Assembly: GCF_022761125.1 (NCBI RefSeq)
Contig: NZ_JAKWJR010000007.1
Location: 124,001 to 188,000 of the forward strand
Direction: 5' to 3'
Length of the DNA stretch: 64,000 bases
From: Nocardioides sp. SR21
GTDB lineage: Bacteria; Actinomycetota; Actinomycetes; Propionibacteriales; Nocardioidaceae
Position numbers and translations under genes: made by a program
The notes under the pieces: model-generated
The model's input: the letters and a program-made list of their open reading frames with translations, nothing else
Told to the model about the DNA's origin: nothing
The model's database searches: none
In this document: positions 43,860 to 51,700 of the stretch, in pieces
Position numbering within the stretch: the first letter of the stretch is position 1
How the letters are laid out: the number at the start of each line of letters is the position of its first letter

Positions 43860-44549
43860 TCAGAGCAGCATCGAGAGCCGGCCGCCCGGGCTGTCGCCCA
43901 CCGGCGTGGCGCCGTGGCTGATCGCCGGCGTGCTCTCGACGGACGTGCCGAAGCCGCGCAGCCCGTCGCTGAGCCGGTCTCGTACGGCGGCGAGGTCCGC
44001 CCGCTTGCTGTCGACCAGGTTCCTGGCCGCCTCCACCGCGGTCGGGTCTGCGACGGTCGCCTGGGAGACGTCGACGGGGGAGAGCGTGGTCGCGCCGCTG
44101 ATCGTGACGTTGTCCTCCTCGTCCGGCCCGTCCTTGAACGTCAGGTCGTGCCCGGCGAGCACATCGATGCCCTTCCAGGTCGCGCCGGCCTGGATCCGCT
44201 GCACCTCGGCCTGGAGCTCCTCGAACTTGCCCCGGAGCGCGGACTGGGCGACGGGGCTGAGCTCGGCCGTGGCGCCGCAGATCATGGCGATGTGGTCCAT
44301 TCTCCTCAGCAACGAGGCGACGTCGCCGAAGGCATTGTCGGCGGTCTGGACGATGGCGAGGCCGTCCTGGGCGCTGCGTGCTCCGCCGGCGAGGCTGACG
44401 GAGACCGTCGCGACCACGGCGTCGTCGCCGACGACGTCGGCCGCTCTCGTCTGCGACCCCACGTTGCCGAGGAGTGCGACCTCCCAGAGCTGTTGCAGGC
44501 GCGAGGAGTCCTGCAGACCCATCAGGTCCGGGTTGATGCTGAGACTCAT
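43860..44549 (-). CDS. Orphan flagellin-like protein
   Basis: A 229-residue protein. The middle part (DGLAIVQTADNAFGDVASLL, RRMDHIAM, FEELQAEVQRIQAG, WKGIDVLAG) follows the flagellin D1 pattern of AQTAEGAL...LQRM/IREL...EI-x-RIA...FNG-x-x-LL. The end (ARNLVDSKRADLAAVRDRL) resembles the flagellin C-terminal helix. It lacks a hypervariable D2/D3 region and no other flagellar gene is in the window. AGGAGG precedes ATG 44549 and a WhiG-like promoter lies upstream. It may be a minor or vestigial flagellin, or a filament protein reused elsewhere. Confidence 0.7.
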   Translation of the reverse strand: MSLSINPDLMGLQDSSRLQQLWEVALLGNVGSQTRAADVVGDDAVVATVSVSLAGGARSAQDGLAIVQTADNAFGDVASLLRRMDHIAMICGATAELSPVAQSALRGKFEELQAEVQRIQAGATWKGIDVLAGHDLTFKDGPDEEDNVTISGATTLSPVDVSQATVADPTAVEAARNLVDSKRADLAAVRDRLSDGLRGFGTSVESTPAISHGATPVGDSPGGRLSMLL

Positions 44550-44614
44550 CGACGCTTCCTCCTGAATGCCGAGTCACCCGCGTCCGTCCGTGGACGCGTC
44601 CCACCTACCAGGAG

Positions 44615-44642
44615 ATATCGGTCGATCCAGGCCCCGGGTTGA
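44615..44642 (-). promoter_or_regulatory. WhiG/FliA-like promoter of the flagellin-like gene
   Basis: Minus strand: TCAACCCG (44635-44642), 12 bases, ACCGATAT (44615-44622). It has the same 12-base spacing as the pil promoters. The leader to ATG 44549 is about 60 bases. Confidence 0.6.
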
Positions 44643-44664
44643 GGGCTGCCCTGTGACCTCGGCC

Positions 44665-45132
44665 TCAGTACTCCGTGCGGTCCGGCTTCGCCAGCCACGC
44701 CTCGAACGGCGCGAACGAGCCGGCCTGGTCGCCGCGGTGCACCGGCATCGGCCACGTCTCCCGATCGCGGTCCATCAGCTCGTAGAACTCGTGGTCGTCG
44801 AAGCCTCCACGCGCCGCGTCATGGCGGTCGGCGGCGTACACGACACGGTCGAGCCGCGCCCACAGGCAGGCAGCGACGCAGAGCGGGCACGGCTCGCAGG
44901 ACGTGTAGAGCACCGACCCGGCCAGCGAGAAGTCACCGAGCTTGGCGCAGGCCTCGCGGATGGCCACGACCTCGGCGTGCGCCGTCGGGTCGAGGTCGCG
45001 GGTGACGCGGTTCGTCCCGACCGAGATCAGCTCGCCCTCGCGGACGACCATCGCGGCGAACGGTCCGCCGTTCTCGGCGACGTTCGCCGTCGCGCGCTCC
45101 ACCGCACGGTCCAGCCAGGTCTTGTCGGTCAC
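44665..45132 (-). CDS. guaD: Nucleoside/guanine deaminase, cytidine-deaminase fold
   Basis: A 155-residue zinc deaminase. The metal/catalytic motifs are HAEVVAI and the PCPLC pair in SCEPCPLCVAACLWA. The C-terminal region (DHEFYELMDRD) fits guanine deaminases rather than the tRNA adenosine deaminase TadA. It would convert guanine to xanthine, feeding the purine pathway encoded upstream. GTG 45132 overlaps the stop of the RpiR gene, which supports this reading. A related deaminase specificity remains possible. Confidence 0.8.
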   Translation of the reverse strand: MTDKTWLDRAVERATANVAENGGPFAAMVVREGELISVGTNRVTRDLDPTAHAEVVAIREACAKLGDFSLAGSVLYTSCEPCPLCVAACLWARLDRVVYAADRHDAARGGFDDHEFYELMDRDRETWPMPVHRGDQAGSFAPFEAWLAKPDRTEY

Positions 45133-45938
45133 TGCTCCACCTCCGAGAGTCGGGAGTACGCCGCGGTGATCTCCGAGGCTCGGTCGCGGGCGGACCGCCC
45201 GGCCGCGGACAGCACGCCGTCCGCCAGCACGCTCACCACGCTCATCGCGGCCGCGTAGCTGTCGAACGCGAGCGTGCTCGACACCGGGCACTCGAGCCAG
45301 TGCGTGGCCCTCGCCGCGTGGTTCCGGGCGGTGCCGTCGGCCAGGAGCACGACCGTCGCACCGGTGGCCCCCGCCTCCACGAGGAAGTCGCCGAACCCGG
45401 CTGGCCGGCGCCGGAAGCCCACCGCCACCACCACGTCGCCGGCGCCGAGGTCAGCGAGCTCCTCGCCGACGACCTGGCCCGGCAGCGGCGCGAGACGTAC
45501 GTCGCCGCGCGCGTGCGTGAGCTGTTGTCGCAGGTGCAGCGCGACCGGGTGGCTGTTGCGCCAGCCGACGACGAGCACCCGCCGGGCCGCGGCCAGCAGC
45601 GCGACGACCTCGGGGATCGCCGGGCTCTCCAGCGCGGCGCGGAGCGACTCGGTCTCGTGGGCGAGGTGGGCGCTGAGGCTGGGGGCGCCGTCGACGCGCC
45701 GCGGCTCGCCATTGGACCGCAGCTCCCGCAGGTGCTCGCGCACCTCGTCGAAGTCCTCGAACCCGAGGTGCCGGAACAGCCGGCTCATCGTCGCCTTCGA
45801 CACGCCGGCCATCTCGGCCAGCTCCGCGGAGCGGTACGTCGCCAGCTCGTCGAGGTGCTCGAGCAGCGTCTGGGCCGCGCGCTGCTCCTGCGGGGAGAGA
45901 CCGGCGTACCTCTCGGTGATCCGCTCGTCGATCCTCAT
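45129..45938 (-). CDS. RpiR-family transcriptional regulator (HTH_6 and SIS domains)
   Basis: A 269-residue regulator. The N-terminal HTH_6 reads ELATYRSAELAEMAGVSKATMSRLFRHLGF. The C-terminal SIS domain (about 105-240, LLAAARRVLVVGWRNSHPVAL) usually senses a phosphosugar or a related metabolite. Related RpiR members sit in actinobacterial purine/allantoin clusters. GGTGGAGG precedes ATG 45938. It overlaps the deaminase gene and lies downstream of the catabolic operon, which it probably controls. Confidence 0.88.
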   Translation of the reverse strand: MRIDERITERYAGLSPQEQRAAQTLLEHLDELATYRSAELAEMAGVSKATMSRLFRHLGFEDFDEVREHLRELRSNGEPRRVDGAPSLSAHLAHETESLRAALESPAIPEVVALLAAARRVLVVGWRNSHPVALHLRQQLTHARGDVRLAPLPGQVVGEELADLGAGDVVVAVGFRRRPAGFGDFLVEAGATGATVVLLADGTARNHAARATHWLECPVSSTLAFDSYAAAMSVVSVLADGVLSAAGRSARDRASEITAAYSRLSEVEQ

Positions 45939-45957
45939 CGCGCCTCCACCGCCCGGT

Positions 45958-46083
45958 CGGCGGTGAGCCAGCAACCGTTTGCCGGTTCGAAACGGTTGCC
46001 TACGCACCGCTGGCCCGGCCCGCCGCCGGCCGGCGGTGAGCCAGCAACCGTCTGCTGGGTCGAAACGGTTGCCCACGCACCGC
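45958..46083. repeat. Two 53-bp direct repeats, each with an internal palindrome
   Basis: Copies begin at 45958 and 46031 (73 bp apart). Each has CGGCGGTGAGCCAGCAACCG followed by the complement of CAACCG (GAAACGGTTG). Copy 1 holds a perfect 9-bp arm pair, CAACCGTTT (45972-45980) with AAACGGTTG (45990-45998). A 17-base string, CATCGCGCCTCCACCGC, flanks the pair at both ends: once as the RpiR start region and once as the end of allC. No gene is seen in 45939-46101. Confidence 0.75.
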
Positions 46084-46101
46084 CGACCCCGGCTCCCACG
46101 A

Positions 46102-47340
46102 TCATCGCGCCTCCACCGCTGCGGCGACCCGGAGCACCGCGGCCTCGAAGGCGTCGAGCGCCGCGGCCACGTCGTACTCACGCACGTCCTCGTCGGGGTG
46201 GTGGCTGATCCCGTCGTGGCACCGGACGAACAGCATCCCCACGTCGGTGGTCAGCCCGATCGCCATCGCGTCGTGCCCGGCCCGGCTCCACAGCCCCATC
46301 GGGTCGTCGTCACCGGTGGAGCGGATGCCGTCGCAGACCGCCTCCTGAAGCCACGGCGCGCACGGGACGGCCGGCGCGGTGTGGTGCTCCACGACCTCGA
46401 GCCGCAGCCCGCGCGCCGCGCAGAGCAGCTCGATCTCGGCGCGCATCGCGTCCCACATCGCGTCGCGCTCGGCGTCGGTCGCGGCCCGCAGGTCGAGGCT
46501 GAGGTCGGCGCGCCCCGGGATCACGTTGACCGCGCCGGGCTGGACCTCGATCCGGCCGACGGTCGCGATGCAGCCCTGGTCCCCGGTCGCGCGCGCCATC
46601 CGCTCGATCGTGGTGATCGCCTCGCTGGCGCCGACCAGCGCGTCGCGCCGCCGGGGGTACGGCGTCCCGCCGGCGTGCCGCGCCTCGCCGATGACCGACA
46701 GCCGGAACCGCCGGGCGCCGGCGATCGTGGTCACGTAGCCGAGCGACCGGTCCGCGGCCTCGAGGAACGGCCCCTGCTCGATGTGCGCCTCCAGGTAGCC
46801 GACCAGGTCCTCCGGCGCACGAGCGGCCTCGCCGACCCGGCGCGGGTCGAGGCCGAACTTCGTGAACGCCTGGTGCAGCGTGACGCCGTCGCGGTCGCGG
46901 AGGTCCCACCACTCGTCGCGCCAGTGCCCGGCCACGGCGGCGCTCCCCAGCAGCGCGGTGCCGAAGCGGGTGCCCTCCTCGTCGCTGAAGCCGATCACCT
47001 CCAGCGCGAACGGCAGGTCGGCGTCGCGGAGCCGCTCGGCGACCGCGATCGCGATCACCACGCCGAGCATCCCGTCGTACGACCCGGCGTCCGGCACGGT
47101 GTCGAGGTGGGAGCCCAGCAGCAGAGCGGGAAGTCCGGGCGTCCTGCCTTCGCGGCGCCCGCACTGGTTGCCGGCGGCGTCCTGCCAGCTGCGCAGCCCG
47201 GCCTGCTCCATCCAGGCCGCGGCCAGCGCGTTCGCGGCGGCGTGCTCGGCGGACAGGTGGACGCGCTCGAGCCGGGGCGGGTCGGAGGTGGCCCGGTCCA
47301 GCTGGGCGCAGCGGTCGAGGACCTCACGGGCGGTCGTCAT
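46102..47340 (-). CDS. allC: Allantoate amidohydrolase / N-carbamoyl hydrolase (M20 family)
   Basis: A 412-residue metallohydrolase. Metal and catalytic segments are LLGSHLDTVPDAGSYDG, GFSDEEGTRFG, EAHIEQGPFLE, and the C-terminal His in CHDGISHHPDE. This is the Zn/Mn-dependent allantoate amidohydrolase or carbamoylase family. In this operon it most likely hydrolyses allantoate to ureidoglycine, CO2 and ammonia. ATG 47340 overlaps the stop of the aminotransferase gene (47337-47339). Confidence 0.87.
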   Translation of the reverse strand: MTTAREVLDRCAQLDRATSDPPRLERVHLSAEHAAANALAAAWMEQAGLRSWQDAAGNQCGRREGRTPGLPALLLGSHLDTVPDAGSYDGMLGVVIAIAVAERLRDADLPFALEVIGFSDEEGTRFGTALLGSAAVAGHWRDEWWDLRDRDGVTLHQAFTKFGLDPRRVGEAARAPEDLVGYLEAHIEQGPFLEAADRSLGYVTTIAGARRFRLSVIGEARHAGGTPYPRRRDALVGASEAITTIERMARATGDQGCIATVGRIEVQPGAVNVIPGRADLSLDLRAATDAERDAMWDAMRAEIELLCAARGLRLEVVEHHTAPAVPCAPWLQEAVCDGIRSTGDDDPMGLWSRAGHDAMAIGLTTDVGMLFVRCHDGISHHPDEDVREYDVAAALDAFEAAVLRVAAAVEAR

Positions 47341-48524
47341 GCGTACACCTCGTTCGCGGCCGCGACGCCGCCGTCGCGACGCAGCACCTTCTCGAGCGCG
47401 TCGAGCGTCTGGAGCACGGCCTCCGCGCGGGCGTTGTAGCCCATCGTGCCGATCCGCCAGACCCGGCCGTGCAGGGGACCGAACGACGTCCCGATCTCGA
47501 TCCCGAAGTCGTCGAGGAGCTCGGCGCGTACGCCGTCGCCGTCGACGCCGTCGGGGATCTCGACCGCGACCACGTTGTTCATCTTGTGCTCCACGTCGCC
47601 GAAGACGTCGAGGCCGAGGCCCTGCACCCCGGCGAGCATCGCCCTGCCGTGCAGGGCGTGCCGGGCGATCGCGTTGTCGAGACCCTCCTCGACGAGCAGT
47701 CGCGCGCACTCGTGGGCGCCGTACAGCATCGTCGTCGCCTCGGTGTGGTGGTTGAGCCGCCGCGGACCCCAGTAGTCCATGATCTGCGCGAGATCGAAGT
47801 AGTTGCTGGCGATCCGGGCCCCGACGTCGGTGTCGGAGTCGTCGCGGATGCCGGCCTCCACGTGCTTGCGCGCGTTGATCAGCTCGGCCGCCCGCGGTGA
47901 GATCGTGATCGGTGCGCTGCCCGATGGACCGCCCAGGCACTTCTGCAGTCCGGCGGTCGCGATGTCGAGCCCCCACTGGTCGGTCTCGAAGTCGTTGCCG
48001 CCGATCGAGGCCGTCGCGTCGCAGTAGAGCAGCACGTCGTGGCCCCGGCAGATCTCGCCGATGTTCGCCAGCGGCTGGCACATCGTGGTGCTCGTGTCGC
48101 CCTGCACGATCGCCAGCACCTTCGGCCGCACCTCGCGTACGGCGGCCTCGACGGCCTCGGGCTCGAACACCTCGCCCCACGGCACCTCGATCGTGTGCAC
48201 CTCGGCCCGGCAGCGCTCGGAGATCTCGGCGAGCAGGTGGCCGAACCGGCCGAACACCGGCACCAGCACGCGATCGCCGGGCTCGATCATCGAGACGAGC
48301 GCGGCCTCGATGCCGGCGCGCGACGTGCCGTCCACCAGGAACGTCTGCTCGTTCTCCGTGCGGAACACCTGGCGGTAGAGCGCCATCGTGTCGGTCATGG
48401 CCGCCGTCATCCACGGGTCGAACTGGCCGACGAGCTGCTTCGACATCGCCTGCAGCACGCGCGGGTCGGCCGTGATCGGACCCGGTCCCATCAGCAGCCG
48501 CTGCGGCGGGTTGAGCTCGCTCAC
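47337..48524 (-). CDS. pucG: (S)-ureidoglycine-glyoxylate aminotransferase (PucG-like)
   Basis: A 395-residue class V aminotransferase. MGPGPITADPRVLQAMSKQL opens the family, VDGTSRAGIEAALVS and CDATASIGGNDFETD are cofactor contacts, and the PLP lysine is in AGLQKCLGGPSG. In Bacillus subtilis PucG transfers the amino group of ureidoglycine to glyoxylate, giving glycine and oxalurate. GTG 48524 with GAGGAGG upstream overlaps the allantoinase stop. An alanine- or serine-glyoxylate aminotransferase is the alternative, but the operon favours PucG. Confidence 0.87.
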   Translation of the reverse strand: MSELNPPQRLLMGPGPITADPRVLQAMSKQLVGQFDPWMTAAMTDTMALYRQVFRTENEQTFLVDGTSRAGIEAALVSMIEPGDRVLVPVFGRFGHLLAEISERCRAEVHTIEVPWGEVFEPEAVEAAVREVRPKVLAIVQGDTSTTMCQPLANIGEICRGHDVLLYCDATASIGGNDFETDQWGLDIATAGLQKCLGGPSGSAPITISPRAAELINARKHVEAGIRDDSDTDVGARIASNYFDLAQIMDYWGPRRLNHHTEATTMLYGAHECARLLVEEGLDNAIARHALHGRAMLAGVQGLGLDVFGDVEHKMNNVVAVEIPDGVDGDGVRAELLDDFGIEIGTSFGPLHGRVWRIGTMGYNARAEAVLQTLDALEKVLRRDGGVAAANEVYA

Positions 48525-49831
48525 GGGTTCCTCCTCAGCTGCCGGCCCCAACCGGTCTGTCCGGCCCGGCCGCGGACCAGGGTGTCGATGACGCGCCCGG
48601 TGTAGCGCCGGCCGTCGTACGCCGAGATCGGGTTGCGGTGCGCGAGCTCGCGCGCGTCGACGACGAGCTCGGCGGCCTCGTCGTACACCAGCAGGTCGGC
48701 GTCCGCGCCGACCTCGATCCGGCCCTTGTGCGTCAGGCCGACCAGGTCAGCGGTGCTGCGCGACATCCAGCGGCTGACCTGCTCCAGGCCGACCCCGCGC
48801 CGGCGCGCCTCGTGCGCGACCGCGGTGAAGCCGACCTGCAGCCCGGCGACCCCGCCCCACGCCTGCTGGAGATCCCCGTCGCCGCGGGACTTCTCGGCCT
48901 CGGTGGCGGGGGAGTGGTCGCTGACCACCAGGTCGATGATCCCGTCGTGCAGCCCCTGCCAGAGCGCGTCGCGGTTGCCGCGGTCGCGGATCGGCGGGCA
49001 GCACTTGTACGCCGGCGCCGCGTCGGGGATCGACTCGGCGGCGAAGCACAGGTAGTGCGGGCAGGTCTCGACGGTGACGCGCAGTCCCTCGGCCTTCGCA
49101 TCCGCCAGCAGGTCGAGCGCCCGGGCGCTGGAGAGGTGCAGGACGTGCACCCGCGCGCCGGTCTCGCGCGCACCGTCGAGCAGCATCCTGATCGCATCGG
49201 TCTCCGCCCGGTCCGGCCGGGACAGCAGGAAGTCGGCGTAGGAACGGCTCGGCGGCGCGGGCGACTCGGCGAGGACGGCGGCGTCCTCGGCGTGCACGAT
49301 CAGCAGCGCGTCGAGCCGGGCGACCTCGGCGAGCGCGTCGCGAAGCTCGGGCGCGGACAGGTGGGGGAACTCGTCGACCCCCGACGGCGACAGGAAGCAC
49401 TTGAACCCGAAGACCCCGGCGTCCCACAGCGGCTCGAGGTCGGCCACGTTGCCCGGCACCGCGCCGCCCCAGAAGCCGACGTCCACCGCGAGCTCACCGG
49501 AAGCCGCGTCCAGCTTGGCCTTCAGCCCTGCCAGCGTCGTGGTCGGCGGGATCGAGTTCAGCGGCATGTCGACGAGCGTCGTGACGCCGCCGGCCGCCGC
49601 GGCGAGGGTCGCGGTCACGAACCCCTCCCACTCGGTGCGGCCCGGCTCGTTCACGTGCACGTGTGTGTCGACCACGCCGGGCAGCACGCAGGGCGCCTCG
49701 ACCACGGTGCCTGACACCTCGTGGTCGTACGGCGCGATCGCGCCGATCCGCCCGGCCTCGATGGTGATCGTGGCCGGCACGAAAGCGTCATCCACCAGCA
49801 CCCGTTGACTTCTGAGCGCAGTCACCGTCAT
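48521..49831 (-). CDS. allB: Allantoinase
   Basis: A 436-residue amidohydrolase. Metal ligands and the carboxylated Lys are visible: HVHVNEPG near residue 57, FKCFLSPSG, HAEDAAV, ETCPHYL, and Asp in VSDHSPAT. It opens the hydantoin ring of allantoin to allantoate. ATG 49831 overlaps the uricase stop. No truncation is seen. Confidence 0.93.
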   Translation of the reverse strand: MTVTALRSQRVLVDDAFVPATITIEAGRIGAIAPYDHEVSGTVVEAPCVLPGVVDTHVHVNEPGRTEWEGFVTATLAAAAGGVTTLVDMPLNSIPPTTTLAGLKAKLDAASGELAVDVGFWGGAVPGNVADLEPLWDAGVFGFKCFLSPSGVDEFPHLSAPELRDALAEVARLDALLIVHAEDAAVLAESPAPPSRSYADFLLSRPDRAETDAIRMLLDGARETGARVHVLHLSSARALDLLADAKAEGLRVTVETCPHYLCFAAESIPDAAPAYKCCPPIRDRGNRDALWQGLHDGIIDLVVSDHSPATEAEKSRGDGDLQQAWGGVAGLQVGFTAVAHEARRRGVGLEQVSRWMSRSTADLVGLTHKGRIEVGADADLLVYDEAAELVVDARELAHRNPISAYDGRRYTGRVIDTLVRGRAGQTGWGRQLRRNP

Positions 49832-50688
49832 CCAGGCTCCCGGCGGACGGTCGCCTGGATGAGTCCGTAGGGCCGGTCCGCGGCGTAGAAGACCTCGCCC
49901 GGGTTGTCGAGCTCGAACGGCGAGAGGTCGACGAGGAAGTGGTGCTTGTTCGGGCAGGACAGGCTGATCTCGGTGATCGCGTCGTACTTCTCGAGGACCG
50001 CCTTGCCCATCTCGAAGATCGTCTGCTGCAGCGCGAGCGAGTGGTGGTCGGCGAACGTCGCGAGAAGCGTGTCGCGGACACCGGCGTACGTCGCGTCGTA
50101 GTCGACCCAGGCCGCGGCGTACCGCCACGACGCGGTGACGCTGGTCGCGAGGATCCGGTCGTCGGTCTCGGCGAGCGTCGTGTAGTGGTCGCGCGGGAAG
50201 CCGTGGAACTCCGAGCCCGTCGACTTCAGCACCGTGCAGTCCTGGAGGCCGGCAACGACGACCTCCTCGTCCCCGTCGATCTCGACCATCGCGGTCCTGG
50301 TCTCGCGGCCCGTGCGCTGGAACGCGTGGTCGTGGTCGGCGATCCGCTCCCAGGCGTACTGCTCGGCCGTGAACGTCCCGCCCGTCACCCACTCGAACTC
50401 GTCGATGAAGTGGTGGGCCAGCGTGAGGAGGAACGTCTCGGGCGCTCCGACGCCGTGCTCGCGGGCGAACGCGTACACGGTGTTCTTCTGGGTGTCGGTC
50501 GCGACCACGTGGCTGTTGTCGCCCTCGGTGTGGCAGGCCTCGAAGTCTCCGCGCAGCTGGGTGGTGACGCTGAGGTCGCTGATCGCGTGCCGTTCGGTCG
50601 TCGAGCTTGTCGAGACACGGTCGACGCGGACCAGCCGAACCTCGGCCTTGCCGTACTGGTTGGCGCCGAGCACGATCCGTCCGGTCAT
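49828..50688 (-). CDS. pucL: Urate oxidase (uricase) with a repeat-derived insertion
   Basis: A 286-residue cofactor-free oxidase. NQYGKAEVRLVRV is the N-terminal signature, VVATDTQKNTVYAFA the T-fold motif with catalytic Thr, and CPNKHHFLVDLSPF the C-terminal signature. It converts urate to 5-hydroxyisourate. Residues 24-31 (RVSTSSTT) are encoded by the dispersed repeat at 50596-50616; uricases usually have a short loop there. The frame is kept, so the enzyme is probably functional. ATG 50688; its start lies beside the HIU hydrolase stop. Confidence 0.94.
   Translation of the reverse strand: MTGRIVLGANQYGKAEVRLVRVDRVSTSSTTERHAISDLSVTTQLRGDFEACHTEGDNSHVVATDTQKNTVYAFAREHGVGAPETFLLTLAHHFIDEFEWVTGGTFTAEQYAWERIADHDHAFQRTGRETRTAMVEIDGDEEVVVAGLQDCTVLKSTGSEFHGFPRDHYTTLAETDDRILATSVTASWRYAAAWVDYDATYAGVRDTLLATFADHHSLALQQTIFEMGKAVLEKYDAITEISLSCPNKHHFLVDLSPFELDNPGEVFYAADRPYGLIQATVRREPG
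50596..50616. repeat. Dispersed palindromic repeat inside the uricase gene
   Basis: GGTCGTCGAGCTTGTCGAGA(C) matches the opening of the 113-bp array units apart from one trinucleotide. It is read in frame on the minus strand and adds a short Ser/Thr-rich loop. Confidence 0.7.
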
Positions 50689-50689
50689 G

Positions 50690-50980
50690 TCAGCTTCCCA
50701 GGTACGTCGAGTAGGAGTACGGACTCAGCAGCAATGGCACGTGGACGTGCGAGCGGTCCGCCGGGATCGAGAAGGTCACGGTGACCTCCGGGTAGAAGTC
50801 GGACCGCGCCCCGGTGTCGAAGGTCAGCCGGTGCGTCCCGGGGTCGAGGTCGACGTCGAAGCGGCACCGTCCGTCGGCATCGGTGCGGCCCTCCGCTGCG
50901 CCGCCGTCGAGGACGACCGCCACGTCCCGGGCGGGCGCACCCGCCGTGGTGTCGAGGACGTGGGTCGACAGCGTCGTCAT
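50690..50980 (-). CDS. pucM: 5-hydroxyisourate hydrolase (transthyretin-like)
   Basis: A 96-residue transthyretin-fold enzyme. THVLDTTAGAPA carries the N-terminal catalytic His, DFYPEVTV the middle block, and HVHVPLLLSPYSYSTY the C-terminal block. The usual C-terminal tetrapeptide YRGS reads YLGS here. It hydrolyses the uricase product to OHCU. It overlaps the decarboxylase gene by ATGA and precedes uricase by one base. Confidence 0.92.
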   Translation of the reverse strand: MTTLSTHVLDTTAGAPARDVAVVLDGGAAEGRTDADGRCRFDVDLDPGTHRLTFDTGARSDFYPEVTVTFSIPADRSHVHVPLLLSPYSYSTYLGS

Positions 50981-51468
50981 GCGAACAGTCCCTTCAGCCG
51001 CAGTACGGCGATCTCGCGGAGCTGGCCGGCGGTCACGCCGAGCTCGGTCTCCGGGTCGTTCCCGAGCCGCTCCTCGAGCAGCGCGAGGATCTCGTCGGCG
51101 TCACGTCCGGCGGCGCGGACCAGGAAGATCCGGTCGAACCTCTCCTCGTACGCCGCGTTCCCCGCCGCCAACCGGGCCTGGACGTCGGCGTCGCGGCTCA
51201 CGCCCCCCTGCTCCCGACCCGACATCGCCGCGCTGGCGCCGCTCCCGGCGTGCCGCTCGCCGATCCGTGGGTGGTCGGCGAGCGCCGCCTCGACCTCCGC
51301 GCCGTTCCACGCGCGGGCGTGGGCGTCGGCGAGGATCAGCATCGCGTCGAGATCGCCGTACGGGCGCCCGGCGACCACGGCGTCCACCCAGGACTCGATG
51401 CCCACACAGGGCCGCACGGCGGCGGCCGCGTCGGGCACAGCCATCGCATTGAACTCGTCCAGCAGCAC
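50977..51468 (-). CDS. uraD: OHCU decarboxylase
   Basis: A 163-residue helical protein of the uraD family. The catalytic region ADHPRIGERH contains the conserved His-Pro-x-x-G, and NAAYEERFDRIFLVRAAGR the conserved second half. It decarboxylates 2-oxo-4-hydroxy-4-carboxy-5-ureidoimidazoline to S-allantoin. GTG 51468 follows GGAGGACG. It is the first gene of the operon uraD-pucM-pucL-allB-pucG-allC. Confidence 0.92.
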   Translation of the reverse strand: MLLDEFNAMAVPDAAAAVRPCVGIESWVDAVVAGRPYGDLDAMLILADAHARAWNGAEVEAALADHPRIGERHAGSGASAAMSGREQGGVSRDADVQARLAAGNAAYEERFDRIFLVRAAGRDADEILALLEERLGNDPETELGVTAGQLREIAVLRLKGLFA

Positions 51469-51487
51469 GCGTCGTCCTCCGGAGGCC

Positions 51488-51507
51488 GGCGAAACAATCG
51501 TTTCACC
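51488..51507. promoter_or_regulatory. Candidate operator of the purine catabolic operon
   Basis: GGCGAAAC-AATC-GTTTCACC is an 8-bp inverted repeat with one mismatch, 20 bp upstream of the uraD start. It may be the target of the RpiR regulator encoded in the cluster. The rest of 51508-51700 holds a dispersed repeat and no gene. Confidence 0.5.
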
Positions 51508-51612
51508 GAACGTACCCGGCTCAGCATTCGTTGGTCGAGTGGTCCGTCGCGAGGAATGAGCGACGGGCGCATCAGGACCCGGTGGTTGGGGTGCGAGTAG
51601 GCGAGCAGCTTC

Positions 51613-51653
51613 GTTGGTCGAGCAGCGAGCGCCAGCGAGCGTGTCGAGACCCC
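51613..51653. repeat. Dispersed repeat copy upstream of the lipoprotein gene
   Basis: TTGGTCGAGCAGCGAGCGCC... through GTGTCGAGACCCCC is the complement of the second element in each 113-bp array unit near 28 kb. It is an intergenic copy of the same family. Confidence 0.75.
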
Positions 51654-51700
51654 CGACGCCGATGTGCACCTCTTCGGGGACCTCTGTTTGACTGCGGGCC

